From NCBI GenBank assembly GCA_022592435.1, contig JABYQS010000106.1:1-64000 (forward strand): 64,000 bases of DNA, given 5' to 3'. The DNA is from Cerioporus squamosus. Taxonomy: Eukaryota; Basidiomycota; Agaricomycetes; Polyporales; Polyporaceae. The position numbers and the translations under genes are program-made. The notes beneath the pieces were generated by a model, which did not search any database, had not been told where the DNA came from, and saw only the letters and a list, made by a program, of their open reading frames with translations. Position 1 is the first letter of the stretch, and every line of letters begins with the position of its first letter. Positions 22,770 through 36,700 of this stretch are shown one piece after another.

Positions 22770-24523
22770 ATGTCATCTGACACCGATGCCGCTGCTGCTG
22801 CGACTGTGGCCCTGTTTGAGACCCTGTATGTCGTATCTCTCGAAGTCTGTCATCACGGTTGATGTTTGCTGACACCGTTGAATAGCTATACAAACAGCTA
22901 CTGCTGCGCAGCAGCCTCAGGTGCGTCCTGTTCATTGCAAGCTCAGCGTCTGAGTGAACCTCACACATTCTCTTGCCATAGTTCTCTTGATTTACGATAC
23001 CTTCATCACATTTGATCGGGAAGTGGCATGCTTCTGGACTGCAAAGCGTCCCGGCGGAGCATCACTCTTGTTCTTTGCAATCAAGTGGACTTCCATGACA
23101 CTCTATGTCATGGGGTTGGTCACATTCACGTCTTTCCCATCAGACAAGGTAAGCCGTTTTAATTTGTTCCACAGCAAATCTGACCATGATCAGAGGTTTG
23201 TGTATAGCCTTACAAAATACAGAGTATTGTGGAATGCTTACTGACATCTGCAGTTGTTCCTTGTTCCATATAACAATGGAGGCAATGTTAATACTGCAAT
23301 TTGTTCCTGGAGCAGGTGAGTCATGTGCCCACTGCTGGCTCATAGTACCTGACACTTGCTATGAGCTTTCTCCGCCCTCCGTGCATATGTATTGAGCAGC
23401 AGCAAGCTCCTTGGACTATTTGTCTTTTTTTTGTCTATAGTACCAGTAGGTGCTAACCTGGTGAGTGCATCAACATTGTTTGAAGCATGTCAGTTGACAG
23501 AAAGGTCCATGGTACAGGTCCATTATGGCTATCAGTTCTCTGGAGAGAACTTCCCACCATTTGGATGCCTTGACACAGACAACACAACTGCTGCACTCGA
23601 CCTGAAGTATGACCTGTTCAGTCTTATCACACCCCACTGGTACTGATTGTGTACAAGGCGTAGGTTGGCTAGCACCCACAAGCAATGACACATGCTCATG
23701 CTTGATACCACCCAGTCACAATCATATCTCGAGTACCACTCATAGCTGCTGACCTTCTGCTAATTTACATTACCTGGACAAGGCTGAGCACCAGCAGCTG
23801 GGGTGCCCTGAGGGATATTCAATGGTCCAGAAGACTCTCACTGTCAGAAGTACTCTTTCAAGGTGGTACGTCTCTCTGCATGCAACTCAAATGTGTCTAT
23901 GGATTACTGAATGTCTAATCCCACCCATAGGAGTCATATATTTTATGTACGTCCTGCTGCAAGGTAGTTGAATCTCACAGACTCTACAACACTGAAGTCT
24001 GAACTTAGCATCCTGTTCCTCCTGAATGTCCTACACCTTATCTTCTCAGCAACTGCAGTAAGCTATTTTTGCCACTCCCCAATCTGCAAGCCAACTCTAT
24101 TCATTGACACTTGAAAAGGTTGCATTTGACCCTGCATTCACAAGTTATGTCACCACATTCACCACCCCGTATGCATTCTAAGTTTACCATGCTATATTCT
24201 GTAATGGCATGCTCATCACCACTCAACAACCATCCACTTGTAGCATCACAGCCATCCTCATTTCACACTTCCTACTTGCTCTACAAGAAGCAAACCAGAT
24301 GGTTGTCAGACTTGACCCCGACGATCCACTGTACTCCTCAAGGGACCAGTATGACAGCACACCAAGCTTCATCTCATCCCTGGGAGGTTCCATCAATCCG
24401 GATCCATCAGTGCGGTCCAATGATGATAGTCTCGAGTTGCAAGTCCGCTCGCACTTGGAGGCTCCCGAGGAGGGTTATACTGGGTTACCTCAGTCTGTTG
24501 TGTCCTTGTCTACCACCCCATAA
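22770..24523 (+). CDS. DUF6533 family multi-pass membrane protein, copy 3 (CpG-depleted)
   Basis: This is the best-preserved DUF6533 copy, on the plus strand. It starts at 22770 (MSSDTDAAAAATVALFETL) and continues through YTNSYCCAAAS. The signature exon reads VLLIYDTFITFDREVACFWT, then AKRPGGASLLFFAIKW. Later exons encode LQFVPGA, RAYVLSSSKLLGLFVFFLS, VHYGYQFSGENFPPFGCLDT, SRVPLIAADLLLIYITWTRL, LNVLHLIFSATA and LISHFLLALQEANQMVVRLD. A conserved tail patch DPDDPLYSSRDQYDSTPSFI precedes the acidic C-terminus and the stop at 24521-24523. The family has about seven helices and no known function. From about 23160 on, CpG is almost absent while TG and CA are abundant, unlike its sister copies. The frame is nevertheless open. 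Confidence 0.8.
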
Positions 24524-25239
24524 CCTCTCACCATGGCACTCAGTGCCCTACAGTATACTTACCATGGTTGCTTGATGTCTATTTATGCCTTCCCTGTCCA
24601 TTCTCCATGTCTGTCATGGTCAGTGGACCAGCACCCCTTTTCGTTTTCCCTGGAAGTTTCACTTTCCCATCGTGATCCCTTTCCTACTTCGTACACACCC
24701 CACTTTGGACTCCTTGATCTCGTTCTTGCACCTGTATGCTCTGTTCCCGCGACTGCATGCTTCGTTCTCGCACTTACCATCCTGTTACCATGTGTTTTCC
24801 CACCCTTTTGTCTCCCACTCGTACAGCCTTGCTCCCTTTCCCGCATGAGTCACTTTCACTGGCACGTGATTGTTCTGAGTAGACCAGTATATAAACCCCT
24901 CCCAGCGCTTACCTAGTCCCCATCTCGACCTCCTGGTCATTGGGACTAGGTGCACTTTCCCTCATGTACTTTCCCCTTTCTCTGTGCTAATATAACCTGG
25001 TCATTGGGACTAGTCTGTCGCAGTGCGTGTGAAGACTAGCTATCGATGACTTCGTGCCTTCGAGCCGGTCGTTGCTCTGCCCTAGTCGAGTTCTCTCTCT
25101 ATCTCCCTTTCGGCTCCTCGCCGCTTGCACCTCAGACCGTCGCCGATTGATGTCTGGTGTCTACGTACCTAGTCGCTGCGACAATGTCCTTGGTCCATCC
25201 TATTTCTTGGATGTTTATGGGGAAGTCTGCCCAATGTCA
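24524..25239. other. Intergenic, pyrimidine-rich, with LTR-like signals
   Basis: This stretch is C/T-rich and codes for nothing recognisable. It has a TATATAAAC box at about 24888 followed by two copies of CCTGGTCATTGGGACTAG (24932-24949 and 24996-25013) and a partly inverted CCTAGTCCC at 24912. The arrangement recalls the U3/R part of a retroelement LTR, but I find no second copy, primer-binding site or TG...CA ends. Confidence 0.3.
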
Positions 25240-25426
25240 GTCGGAACTTTCCGAAGGTCATCTGGATTAATCCAGATGACTTAAATTTTCCAGATGCACC
25301 AGATGCAAAGACAATGGTGTTAGATAGCTTTCAGATGGTGCGGATAAGTCAACGGATGGCCGCTGATGCTCAATTAGATGGTAAATAGATGTTAATTCAT
25401 TTGGATGGTTGTGGGAAAGTTCCGAC
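25240..25426. mobile_element. MITE-like element with 13-bp perfect terminal inverted repeats
   Basis: The 187-bp segment begins GTCGGAACTTTCC (25240-25252) and ends GGAAAGTTCCGAC (25414-25426), exact reverse complements. Inside it are nested palindromes (TCTGGATTAATCCAGA at about 25260) and several CAGATG/CATCTG repeats. It has no coding potential and lower GC than its surroundings. The clear inverted ends fit a miniature DNA transposon. No convincing target-site duplication is visible, so the family cannot be named. Confidence 0.5.
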
Positions 25427-25587
25427 ATGCAGGGCCACATAGCAGTTTACAGTTCCAGGTTCTCGTGTATTTATGACAGTGTTTGTGCCAGACAACAGAT
25501 GTAGACTCGAGATGGAAAAACATCAGGCTAAGTATGTATGCCGTTGACTTGCGATTGGTGCCAGTGAAGTGAAAAATATATAGACTT

Positions 25588-25661
25588 TGAGTCGGCCCAG
25601 GTTCGAACTGAGGACCTTCTGTGTGTTAGACAGATGCGATAACCAACTACGCCACCAACCC
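25588..25661 (-). tRNA. tRNA-Val (anticodon AAC)
   Basis: On the minus strand the acceptor stem GGGTTGG pairs with CCGACTC (one G-T pair). The D arm is GCG...CGC. The anticodon stem TCTGT/ACAGA encloses loop CTAACAC, anticodon AAC. The T arm is CTCAG-TTCGAAC-CTGGG. There is no intron, and the 74-nt length is normal for a class I tRNA. Confidence 0.93.
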
Positions 25662-25781
25662 ATGGAACAACAGACATATGTGACAATATCATCTGAAGAG
25701 CGCTGGTGAATAGTCAAGATCGCGACCAACAGCCAATGAACAACAGTAATCCATACGGGCAGTACGTGAAGTAGAACAGGA

Positions 25782-27179
25782 TCATGCAGACTTGGCTGAC
25801 AACTCAACAGCATGCTTGAAGGCCCCGAGAAGCGCAGTGAACTGGATCTTCTCGCTTCCTCCAGTAGAGAGGCGGTGCCTGCGATTCATATCCTGTTAGT
25901 ACGCAAGCATGTCCCCAAAGCGTGTCACTCACTCCGTGGTGGCGAGGAAGTCCAACAGGTATATACGCGCGTGAGGCTTGAAGTTGATCGTTTCGATATA
26001 CTCGTACGCGCCATTGATGAGATCCGGCAAAGCCAGTCCACGATCGGTCTTGAGTGCCGAGATCACTAAACACAGCGAGTTAGGCCTCGTCTTTGGGAGA
26101 TGGAAGGCATCGCTCACTATTATACGACGTCGTGAAGTCGTCCTGCAACATCGAGTTGACGATGGTCTCGATGTCGGCAGGTTGTGGATTGCCGGTGCAG
26201 TTGTAGATCTCGGCTTCTCCGGTCAGCTCGTATGCGGCGTGACAGGCCTGCAGTACGTTCAAGGCACGCCGCATGTCTCCCTTCGAAAGCTTGAGCAGAG
26301 CCTGCTTGCCCTGTGCGGTGAGCTTTACGCTGTGGTAGGTATGAGCATATAGCACCATTCATTATACTGGCAAGGAACACGTACCCCTCCGCTTCGATCA
26401 CTTTGTCTACACGCTTCTCCACCTCCGCGATTGGGAGTGGCGAGAACCGGAAGCGCGTACATCGACTTTGAATCGCCGGGATGATCTTGTTGACGTAGTT
26501 GCAGATGATGCAGAATCGGACATTCTTGGTATACTGCTCAATGACGCGTCGAAGGGCGGATTGGGCGGCAGTCGTCATCATGTCCGCCTCGTCGAGGATG
26601 ATGAGCTTGTAGCCTTTCGAGAACAGCGTGCGAGTCTCTGCGAAGTTCTTGATCTGTTCACGCACAACTTCGATACCACGGTCGTCCGACGCGTTCAACT
26701 GGTCACTTAGGATGAATGCATGTCCGGCATTGTAAGAATAGGGAACGTACCTCGAGGATCTGCTTCCGGTATTCTGCACCGTATATTCGACGAGCGACCG
26801 CGAGGATCGTTGAGGTCTTTCCAGTACCGGGCGGCCCATAGAACAGCAAGTGCGGCAACCTGTTCTTCTCGATGAACTTCTCGACTGCACCACGCTCGTC
26901 AAACCACCCGAGACGCGTTCGAGAAGGCACTCACTTGTGCTCGTGATGTCATGGTGCGAGACGACGTCGTCCAGAGTTACTGGTCTGTACTTTTCCACCC
27001 TGTTCCTTTGTCATGTACTGCGCACACGGACGTGTTACTCCGCAGACGCACCATGGGAGGTTCTCGTCTTGATACGGCTCATCGTGCTGAGTGGCCTTCC
27101 CCTTGCCCTTTCCCTTCGTAGTTGTCGGCCAGTTGATGGGCTCGTTATCATCCACGCGCATTTCCTCGTCGCTATCCAT
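25782..27179 (-). CDS. RFC3: Replication factor C small subunit (yeast Rfc3 / human RFC5 type)
   Basis: This is a clamp-loader subunit that, with the other RFC proteins, opens PCNA and loads it at primer ends during DNA replication. The start at 27179 gives [20 protein letters not shown] and a Lys-rich linker. After an intron come [35 protein letters not shown] and Walker A ([10 protein letters not shown]). [20 protein letters not shown] and Walker B ([11 protein letters not shown]) follow, then the RFC box with the SRC motif ([14 protein letters not shown]). [20 protein letters not shown] is sensor 2. The C-terminal collar ends in [19 protein letters not shown] at 25782. About seven exons are used. 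It shares a roughly 390-bp upstream region with the ubiquitin fusion gene. Confidence 0.95.
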
Positions 27180-28226
<1,047 letters not shown>

Positions 28227-28609
28227 GCAGTTGTGCGCGTCTGGGTCTATGTGCTTTCTGGCTATGTATCACGCTGTACGCATATGACTGTATCATCCTC
28301 CGTGCAATGCTATATGACTGCTGCTCCGAATATTTGTGTCGATATGAGCAAGATGGCGATGGCGAACGTTCGTGCATCCACAGTCGGTAAGTCCTCGGTG
28401 ACGCGGATGCCGGTGCAGCCAATCGGAGTCGCGCTTTGCCAAATTTTGAGGGCGGGCGGATGAGCGCCGAGCGTGTTTTGCGCTTGCGGGGACCGCCACG
28501 GTCAACAAAACTGTTGCGAACATGCCTCCGCTCGCTGTCACAGACATTTCACCCCAGTCCCACCTCAGCCTCTCCCTTCGCAGGCCTCAGCGCGGCCTAG
28601 GTTGTCGGC

Positions 28610-30135
28610 ATGCACCCTGCGCTCCTCATAGACGAAGTCCTCCAGCTCATCTTCGACTTCTGCTCCGACCTACCGGACACCGAGCCGAAACGGACGTACG
28701 CACAGCTGGCACGATGCTGTAGGGCGTGGAAGGATCCAGCGCTGGACAGGTTGTGGGACCGGTTGAATGGGGTGGGACCTCTGCTGGCTCTAGTGGCCAA
28801 ACAGGATGAAGCGGTACGTTCTTGAGTTACTCGGGAGACTCTACAAAGCAGAAGTGGCAGAGAGTTCGTGCCTACTGACGAATGACTCGGCCCTAGGTCG
28901 CCCCAGGTACTTCAGTGCTGCGCACGTACGCTGACCGCGTCAAGAGGATAGCCCACCATGACGGGCTGAAGAATGCGCCTACTCTCCAGGTGCCCCCTAC
29001 CGTCTTTCCCCGCCTGGAGTCAGTCGCGCTCTCCTTCCAAGGCTGTATGATTCCGCATCAGTGGGCGCTGTCCCCTTTCCTGCAGCACGTCTCCGTCAAC
29101 GTGGGCTTCAGTCGCGACATGCAGGAAGTGCTCGACCGGAGCAATGCTGCCGCACGACTCCTCCACCGCATTCACCTTCACGCGCCCAGCCTCCGCTCGC
29201 TGCAGGTCCGCGGTCGCATGACAGACCTGCTGAACGCAGCTGTCGCGTCGTTCACCCAACTCCGGAGCCTCACCATCCACGGAAACAGTTCCCTCGCCCC
29301 GGAGACGTTCGCCGCACTCGCGACGTTTCCTAACCTCCAGTCCCTCGAGGTGCACGCCAGCCACCTGCAAGCGGACGCGTTTCTGGAAACCGTCAGCGCG
29401 GGGACTCCTTGCTTCCCTGCGCTCAAGGAGCTCAGCATCCGCACCGGGGGCGACCTTCTGTCCGCGGTGCTCTCCCGTATGCCCACCGGCGTCCTTGCCA
29501 AGCTGCACCTCGACATGGATGAGTGCGTCCGCGGACCCTCATACATGAAGCCAGTCTTCGCTCTCATCGCCCAGAAGGCTTCAACGAGCCTGCAGGAGCT
29601 CCACTTCGAGGACCGCACGGACATCGAAGACTTGGAGATCCCCTCGCGGCCGGAGGAGACGCCACACTGGTACACCCCCGATGTCCTCGCTCCTCTGGGC
29701 CGCATGAAGCACCTGCAGCGCTTCGTACTGCGCGACGCGGACTTGAGCGACGCGTCCCTTGAGACGCTGTCGAGATGGTGGCCCGCACTGGCGCACTTGG
29801 ACCTCGGGACGTACGACTCCGAGACGCATGCGCCCGCGTGGAAGGCCCGGTTGACACCCGCCGCGTATGGCGTGGTCGCAAAGGCGTTCCCGTGCTTGGA
29901 GAGCCTGTCGCTTCCTGCGCTCCCTCCGACTGGCGGCGTCGACAGCCAGAAGCCTCAGAAGGTGCTGAGGTCCTTGACGCTTGGTGAGGTGCTGGACCCA
30001 TCTGTAGATGCCGCCGCGGCGGTGGATACGATCCTCATGATGTTCCCGTCCATACGTTACTTGGACTGCCCTACTACCGAGGTCACGGAGCGGTTTGAGA
30101 CCGTCGTCCGTGGCTGTCGATGGGTTCCTGTTTAG
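28610..30135 (+). CDS. F-box protein with leucine-rich-repeat-like region
   Basis: Two exons (28610-28813 and 28897-30135) encode about 480 residues. The N-terminus MHPALLIDEVLQLIFDFCSD, followed by YAQLARCCRAWKDPALDRLW, is a typical F-box of the kind that binds Skp1 in SCF ubiquitin ligases. The rest is a series of leucine-rich segments such as LRSLQVRGRM, LRSLTIHGNSSLAPETFAAL, LQSLEVHASHLQADAF, LKELSIRT and LAHLDLGTYD, likely the substrate-binding part. Such F-box proteins are numerous in mushrooms and mostly uncharacterised, so the target is unknown. It ends RGCRWVPV. It is convergent with the DNMT5 gene about 0.6 kb away. Confidence 0.85.
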
Positions 30136-30752
30136 ATTACCTAGACAACATAGACATAGAACTTAGAGGACACCGATTAGATATCTAGACACGATACCCC
30201 GTCCTTTTAGAGATGTTCGTTTCTTGCTGCGATCCCCTTTAGATTATATGCAGGTGTATCACTCGGACTCTGCGGTGATGAGCAGGCACCACCGCTGTTT
30301 TCTCGACTGAAACGTCAGGCTTCGTTGCTATCATACGAAGTGGCTTGGGATTGCGCTCTCGAGATAGCATCAGTCCGCTTTGTGGAAGAATATCATGAGC
30401 GGTCGTTCTGACCTCTTCCATAAGGTTGAGCATAGACGCTATCGCTCGCAATGAAGACGACGAGCCTTTCTGAGAACTGCGACCTCAGTCACAGTGATTC
30501 TGAACGGCATGATGTCCCAGAGCTGCATCCATATAGTGAAGTCTACTGCAGTGCGGTGCACAGGCGTCGTCATGAATACATTTGGAACAATGGTGCCCTG
30601 TTACTAGGCAAAGTGTCAAATGCCTCCACCGCGGCACGTTGAGGACCAACACGGATTCATCAGATTGAGTGATTAGAACAAGTAGACTACAACATTCCAG
30701 TAGATCGACCAATGGTATATACAACTCTACACATGTACAATGCACAGGACAT
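30136..30752. other. Convergent 3' intergenic region
   Basis: This lies between the 3' ends of the F-box and DNMT5 genes. It is less GC-rich than the genes, and I see no feature in it. Confidence 0.35.
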
Positions 30753-33700
30753 CTACTGCACCTTCTGTTTGGTGCGCTGCTCGAAGATCTCGACGTCGAT
30801 CGTGTTCATGCTGAAGAATCGCCAGATATTGACGTGCTTCACCTGACCATAACGCCTGAGACGACCAATAGCTTGCGTCTCGCATGCGTCGTAGATCTCC
30901 TGCGTCGGCGCGAGGAGCGGAGAGAGGAAGATGGCGTGGTTGGCAGATGTGAGGTTTGCACCACTGGCGCTCTCGTCCATGACGTTGAGCAGGAGGACGC
31001 GCTCCTTGCTGTCGTTCTGGAACTTCTCGAGGTTCTTGCTCTTCATCGACGCAGATCCTTTGATCTCGAGGAAAGCGATACCGTTTGCTTGGAGTGCCTC
31101 GGCGACCTTGGCGGTGAGGTCGGGGAACTGGACAAAGATGAGGACGCGCTCTTGCTTGGGGATGGTTTTCCTGTGAGCCGACGAGTAGCGAGTCAGCCAC
31201 GTTCAGGAACGCATGTGCGAATAAGACGTACTTAATGAGGTCGATGACCTTCTCCAACTTGAGCCCATAATGCTTACCACGACCGTCTCGCGCCTCGTCA
31301 TCAACACCGAGTGTGTCGCCCTTGACGACGTTGAGCACACGAGCAGCGGCCCTGCAAGCACCGGATGCAGCGTACACACACTCCTCCCTCTCGGCGCACG
31401 CCTTGACACAGTCGTAGCAGCCCATGTGACCACAAGACGAGAGGACGGCAATATTCTCGACAGGGACCTCCTTGGCATCGCAGCTGGGACAATGAACAAC
31501 CGGCGGGACGTCCGCTTGCTTCTGCAGGTCGCGGACGACGGTGAAGTACCGGAGGGAACGGAAACGGCCAACGAGCTCCTTCGTGATCCGTCGAATCTCG
31601 TGTGTTTGCTCACGATGGTCCCAAATGAGGTCCTTGATGGCCTTCGGGATGTCCGAATCGTCTTTGCGGGCGCCCTTCTTCAGCCCATCGCTGATCTTGT
31701 TCGTAACGGGCTTGAGAGGGCCAGCAACGCCCGCCTCGTCAAGGAGGGCTTGGACAGCCTCCGTTGCGTCCTTGTCGCCTACGCCTTCTGTCCGAGTGAC
31801 GCGGACGTACTCGCGGAAAAGGGACTCCTCGGGGACTTTGCCAATCTTCTTCTCCATCTTGACAGCGTCGTGGAGCTTCTTGAGGAGCTCTTTCTTGCAA
31901 TCGTCAAGCTGCTTCTTGCGCTCCTGCACGATGACTTCGCAAGCCTTCATTGCGTTCTCCTTGTCGGAGGTCTCAAGTTCGAAGTGCGAGCAACGCTTCA
32001 GCAGCGCCTCTTCCGCAGTACTATGTTGCTCTCATCAGTGCACTGTCTCACCGCCGTCACCAACAGTGCTTACCTGCTGTCGCCGAGGGCCTGAGCAAGA
32101 CGCTTTTCCCGGTCGCTCTCGCTCTTCCTGCCCCGCTTGACCGTCATATCGATGGCCCGTAGGTAGTGCTCTAGCTCCAGGTAGATAGCACGCTCGGCAG
32201 CGGGCAAGACAACCTTCTGGATCTCTTGACCCCACGAGATTTCATCGATCTCGGCGACGTTCTGCACCGTCTGGGGTCAGGGACACGGCATGTCGAAGTT
32301 GAACTTGCACTCACCTGTCGAACGAACTGATTCAGGAAGGTCTGCCCAAGCTGATGGCGATGTGCGTGCCACTCCCAGCTGTGGACTTCACGGAAGGAGT
32401 GGAACTTCTCGACAGCTGCATGGCTTCTCAGTACTAGGGAAGCAAGCAGGTGAATACCAGTCATCCGTACCTGTCTGCTCGCGCTTTCGCTTCTTGACCT
32501 GCAACGACTGACCCTCGTTGTCGTCGTCAATACCGAGGTGGATGTTCAGGAAGGCGGAGATGGTTTTCAGTGCGCCGAAGTCGTGGATGGGCGGTGTACC
32601 GGAAAGGACCCAATGCCGTTCGGCGTTCAGTCTTGTCACCATGGACAGCACCTTACCGTCGAGGTATGTGTACTCGTCGACGATCTTCCTGGCGAAGTGG
32701 AACATCTCGAGAGGGGGCGCCTGCATCTGCGTCCAGTCCCTCCTCACGGCAGTCGACTTCAGCTTCCAAGGATCCGAGTCCTCACGCCGCTTCTTCTCCT
32801 TCGGCGGCTTGACCTCGGTCTTACGCTTCTTCGCAGGCTGCTTCTTGCCTTTGCCAACGGGCTTTGACTCCTCGTCGTCCTCATCGACGTCCATGGCGTC
32901 TTCAGACTCAGACGTCGCGGGGCGGATTTAGTCTTCTTCGCAGGGGCGCGTTTCTTCGGAGCCGCCTTGCCCTTCTTCGGCTTCTCGTCAGCGTCCGACT
33001 CATCGTACGTCTCAGCGTCCAGCTCTTCGTCCTCCTCTTCGCTCGCCTCGAAATCTGACCCTTCGTAGTCGGAGTCGTCAGAAGCCTTGGATCGCTTCGC
33101 AGGACGCTTCTTAGCAGCAGCCTTGCCCTTGCCCTTCTTGGGCAGCTCCTCTGCACTCTCCTCGTCGTCGGCCATGACGATGCCCTTCTTGGGCAGCTCC
33201 TCTGCACTCTCCTCGTCGTCGGAGATGACGATCGCCTTCCTTTTGACTGCGCGGCGAGCACGGGGAGCATCCGAGTCTTCGTCAGCGTCGGGCTCGGCCT
33301 CAGACGTGGGTGGTGCAGTAGCGACACTGGAAGCAGGAGACAAACGACGCTTGGGAGGGACAGGAATGACGACTTCGACCGTCAAGCCAGTCCGAGGGCT
33401 GACGTTCTTCGAAGGGCCGGCCTTAGCAGAGGATTGCTTCTTGGGGGCAGCTGCCTTCTTGGGCTTCGATGCAGCCAACTCATCCTCGGACTCTTCCTTC
33501 GTCTTCGCCTGCTCGATCTCCTCTGCCGCGTCGCGGTAGGACTTGCCCTTGAGCCGCTTGGTGGGAACCAAGAGCTGCGCCGCCTCATCTGGAGCAGGAT
33601 CAGCGGGAGCCGTCAGACGTGCGTATCAAACTCTACTCACCGATCTTGCGACCTTCCTTGATCTGCTCCATAACCACGGAGGGACCCTGGTCCTCGTCTC

Positions 33701-36700
33701 TCAAACGCTCGACCTGCTCCTGCAAGCCCTTGAGCGTTATGTCCAACCGTGCATCGAAGAACCGTCCATCCTGGATCGGAAGCTCGCCGGCGCCGGCGAA
33801 TGCTTCCAGATTGTCCTGGTAGACTTGGCTCCTGAACAGGTTTGACGCTACGATGACGATATCGGCCTCCATCACGTCCTCGATCTTCAGCGAGTTGACG
33901 TTCGACGCGGTGTGCAGCGTGTGGACGGTGAACCGCTTGCCGGTGAATTTGCGGACTTCGGACTCCCACTGACGCGTGAGGTGCGGAGGGACGATGATGA
34001 GAGTGGCCTTGGTCGCGATGTATCCCTTCATGTCCCGGACCTGCTTGAACTCCTTCTTGACGTCCGCGGCGGCGCAGTCAATGAGTCCCAGAGAGATAGC
34101 CGTCTTGCCGTAACCGACCTCGTCAGCGAGGACGCCTCCGCGGATGTGGTGAGGACGCTGTGCGCGGCCCTCCGCACGCCAGCCAAGGGGCTCAAGGATG
34201 GCCTCCGAGATCTCCTCCTCAATGAACGGAGGAGCCGTCTTCGACTCCTGCTGAAGCATCCACGTCAGTGAGCGGAGCTGCTCGGGACGAAGAGGCTTGG
34301 TGAAGCTCGGGGGCTGCGCGTGCTCCTTGTCCTGCCTGTTGCTCTCGAGCTTGAACTTCGGGAAGACCAGCTTGACGGCAGGCGTGAAGTCCGTATCCAG
34401 GCGCCACGACAGGGACGCGGGTTCCGTGCGGCCAGAAGTCGGTAGGCGGGAGAGAGCACGGTGCATGAGCGATGTAATGTTGACACCGATGCGGACAATG
34501 CCGAGGCCCTCTTCATCGACCTTGAGTTGCGTGACGAACGGTGCCGGACGACGCTTGAGACTGCGCTCGTACTCTCCGGCCTGAATCGTGTCCTCGAAGG
34601 CGGCAATTCGCTTCTTGACCTTGGTCCAGCGGATGTCAGGCGACACGGGCGCGCACCGGTGGCAGTGGATATGACCGTTGCCACACTCCGCCGTCTGCCA
34701 GTCGTTGAACTGGCCGTCGATGTTACGGATGCGCTCGACGAGCCACGCGAGTGACTTAAACGTAGAGCGTTCGTGAACTTTGTCAACTTCCAACCAGTTG
34801 CCGCGAGGCCACTCAGGGCCGGCCTGCTCGCCAAGAGGAACGCGGCAGACGAGGAGGGCAGTGGCACTCCTGCACGCATCCTGGGAAACGTCTATGGAGA
34901 TGCCTTCCGAGGGGGTAGCGAAGACAGCATCCTTGCCAGACGCAGGCTGGACAGGCATCGATCAGTATGTTCTGCGACACACAAGTCGGCGTGGAGAACC
35001 TACCATCAGCTTCACCGCCGATGCCTCGACCCACTTGCAAGGGATCAAGCACTTGACAGTCTGCGTGCCCTCCACATCCGACTGCCGCCACTTCGGCTCT
35101 AGCATAGCGATGATAGGCCGACTCTCGCCATACTCATACCGCCGGGTGCTCGTCGAGAACACGAACGAATCACCGCTCGGCTCCCCACAACGCGTCGGGT
35201 CAAGCAACAGGAAGATAGGAGGGAGGTTGCCGTCCTGCGTCGTCTGCTCGCGCTTGTGTAACGCCGAGTTCGCAGTGCCGCACTTGTCGATGAGCGTATA
35301 CACACCCGAGATATCGCGATCGAATAACGAGCGCTGGTCCTCGGGCACGTTGACCTCGAGCCGGGCGTGCACCTCCTTGTTCCTGAATTCGTCACCCGTC
35401 AGGCCAAGCTTCTGCTCCCATGACGGCACGAGCTCGCTGCTGCCCTCGATGGTGATGTCGACTTTAGCCACAGACGGTAGGGCGAACTCCCAGCGTCCAG
35501 AGAAGAGACCATCCGAGCAGACGAAGCGGCCGACGGGGAGCTCGAGGATCTTCCGGATCTCGGCGTTAGCGGGTTCGTCCTCTTCAGGGAAGGCAAAGAA
35601 CCGCCACTCGGGCTGCTTAGGATGCAGGGACAGCTCGAGCTTCGCGGTGGGTGACTGGTACACGACCGACCAGGTTTCCTGACGCTTCGGCTCAACGAAC
35701 CTAAGCTCCTTCTCCTTTGCGCGAAGAACGGCTGCACGCCATCCCGTCCAACGCGATCCGGACGTTTCGACGTCATTCGATTCAGCGAGCTTGTTGAGAA
35801 GCTCCTCTGAGACGTCTGTGAGGGTCAGGGACATGGGTAAGAGCGCCTTCAGGTCCTTCTCGAAGGCCGAGGGCGAGAGTCGTGGGTGTGCCTCGAGGTC
35901 GATGGGCTGGTAGTTGTGCTCTGGACGTCCACCACACTTGACACATGCCGTCGAGTCGCAGTCCTCGCAACGCTGGAGCGTCCTGTCAGTCATGTCTTTG
36001 CGGCCCTCGCAGACACATAGCCGTGCGCTGCGGTGCGCCTCCTCCAAAAGGCCTTCCAGCGACAACTTCGATGCCGACGCCGCCAGATTCAAAGGCTTCT
36101 GCTCGAGTTGCTCCTCGCCCGCGATGTGCGCCCCGACATCTGTGGCAGGCGCGTCTACCTCCATGACATCGTCGTCGTCGTGGTCCTTGCCCTTCGATAC
36201 CTCTACGGCCATGGAATCCTCGTGGTGCTGCTCGTATGTCATATCGTCCGAGCCATGTTTGAGGAGCTTCTTGCCGACTACCAACGCGGACATGATGCAC
36301 GCGCCAACCACTGTCGTTGACATTGCGTTACCGGCGAGGTCGGCGAGCTGATCCTCCGTTTCGCGAGTGAGCAAGAGCTCGTTCACGGGGAGACCTTGCA
36401 TCGAGAGCGCTTCAAGACCAACCATAGGTCCTCCACGATTGGTGATGTACGGGATCATCGAAGGCGTCAAGCACGGGCAAATGCCCGGCTTGCTCGAGCC
36501 CGTGGATCGGTCCACATTCTGAGACAAGTTCCAGACTTGCCTGTCGGACAACATAGGCATTAGTCACGGAAAACCGAGTGGTTCGAAAAATAACCTACGT
36601 TTTGAAAGATGGGTCAACCCCTTTCTTCGCTGAACGCAAGAGACTGATGTCCATAAGGTCCCAGACGCGCTCGACTTGGCCAACGCCCCAGTCATTCCAC

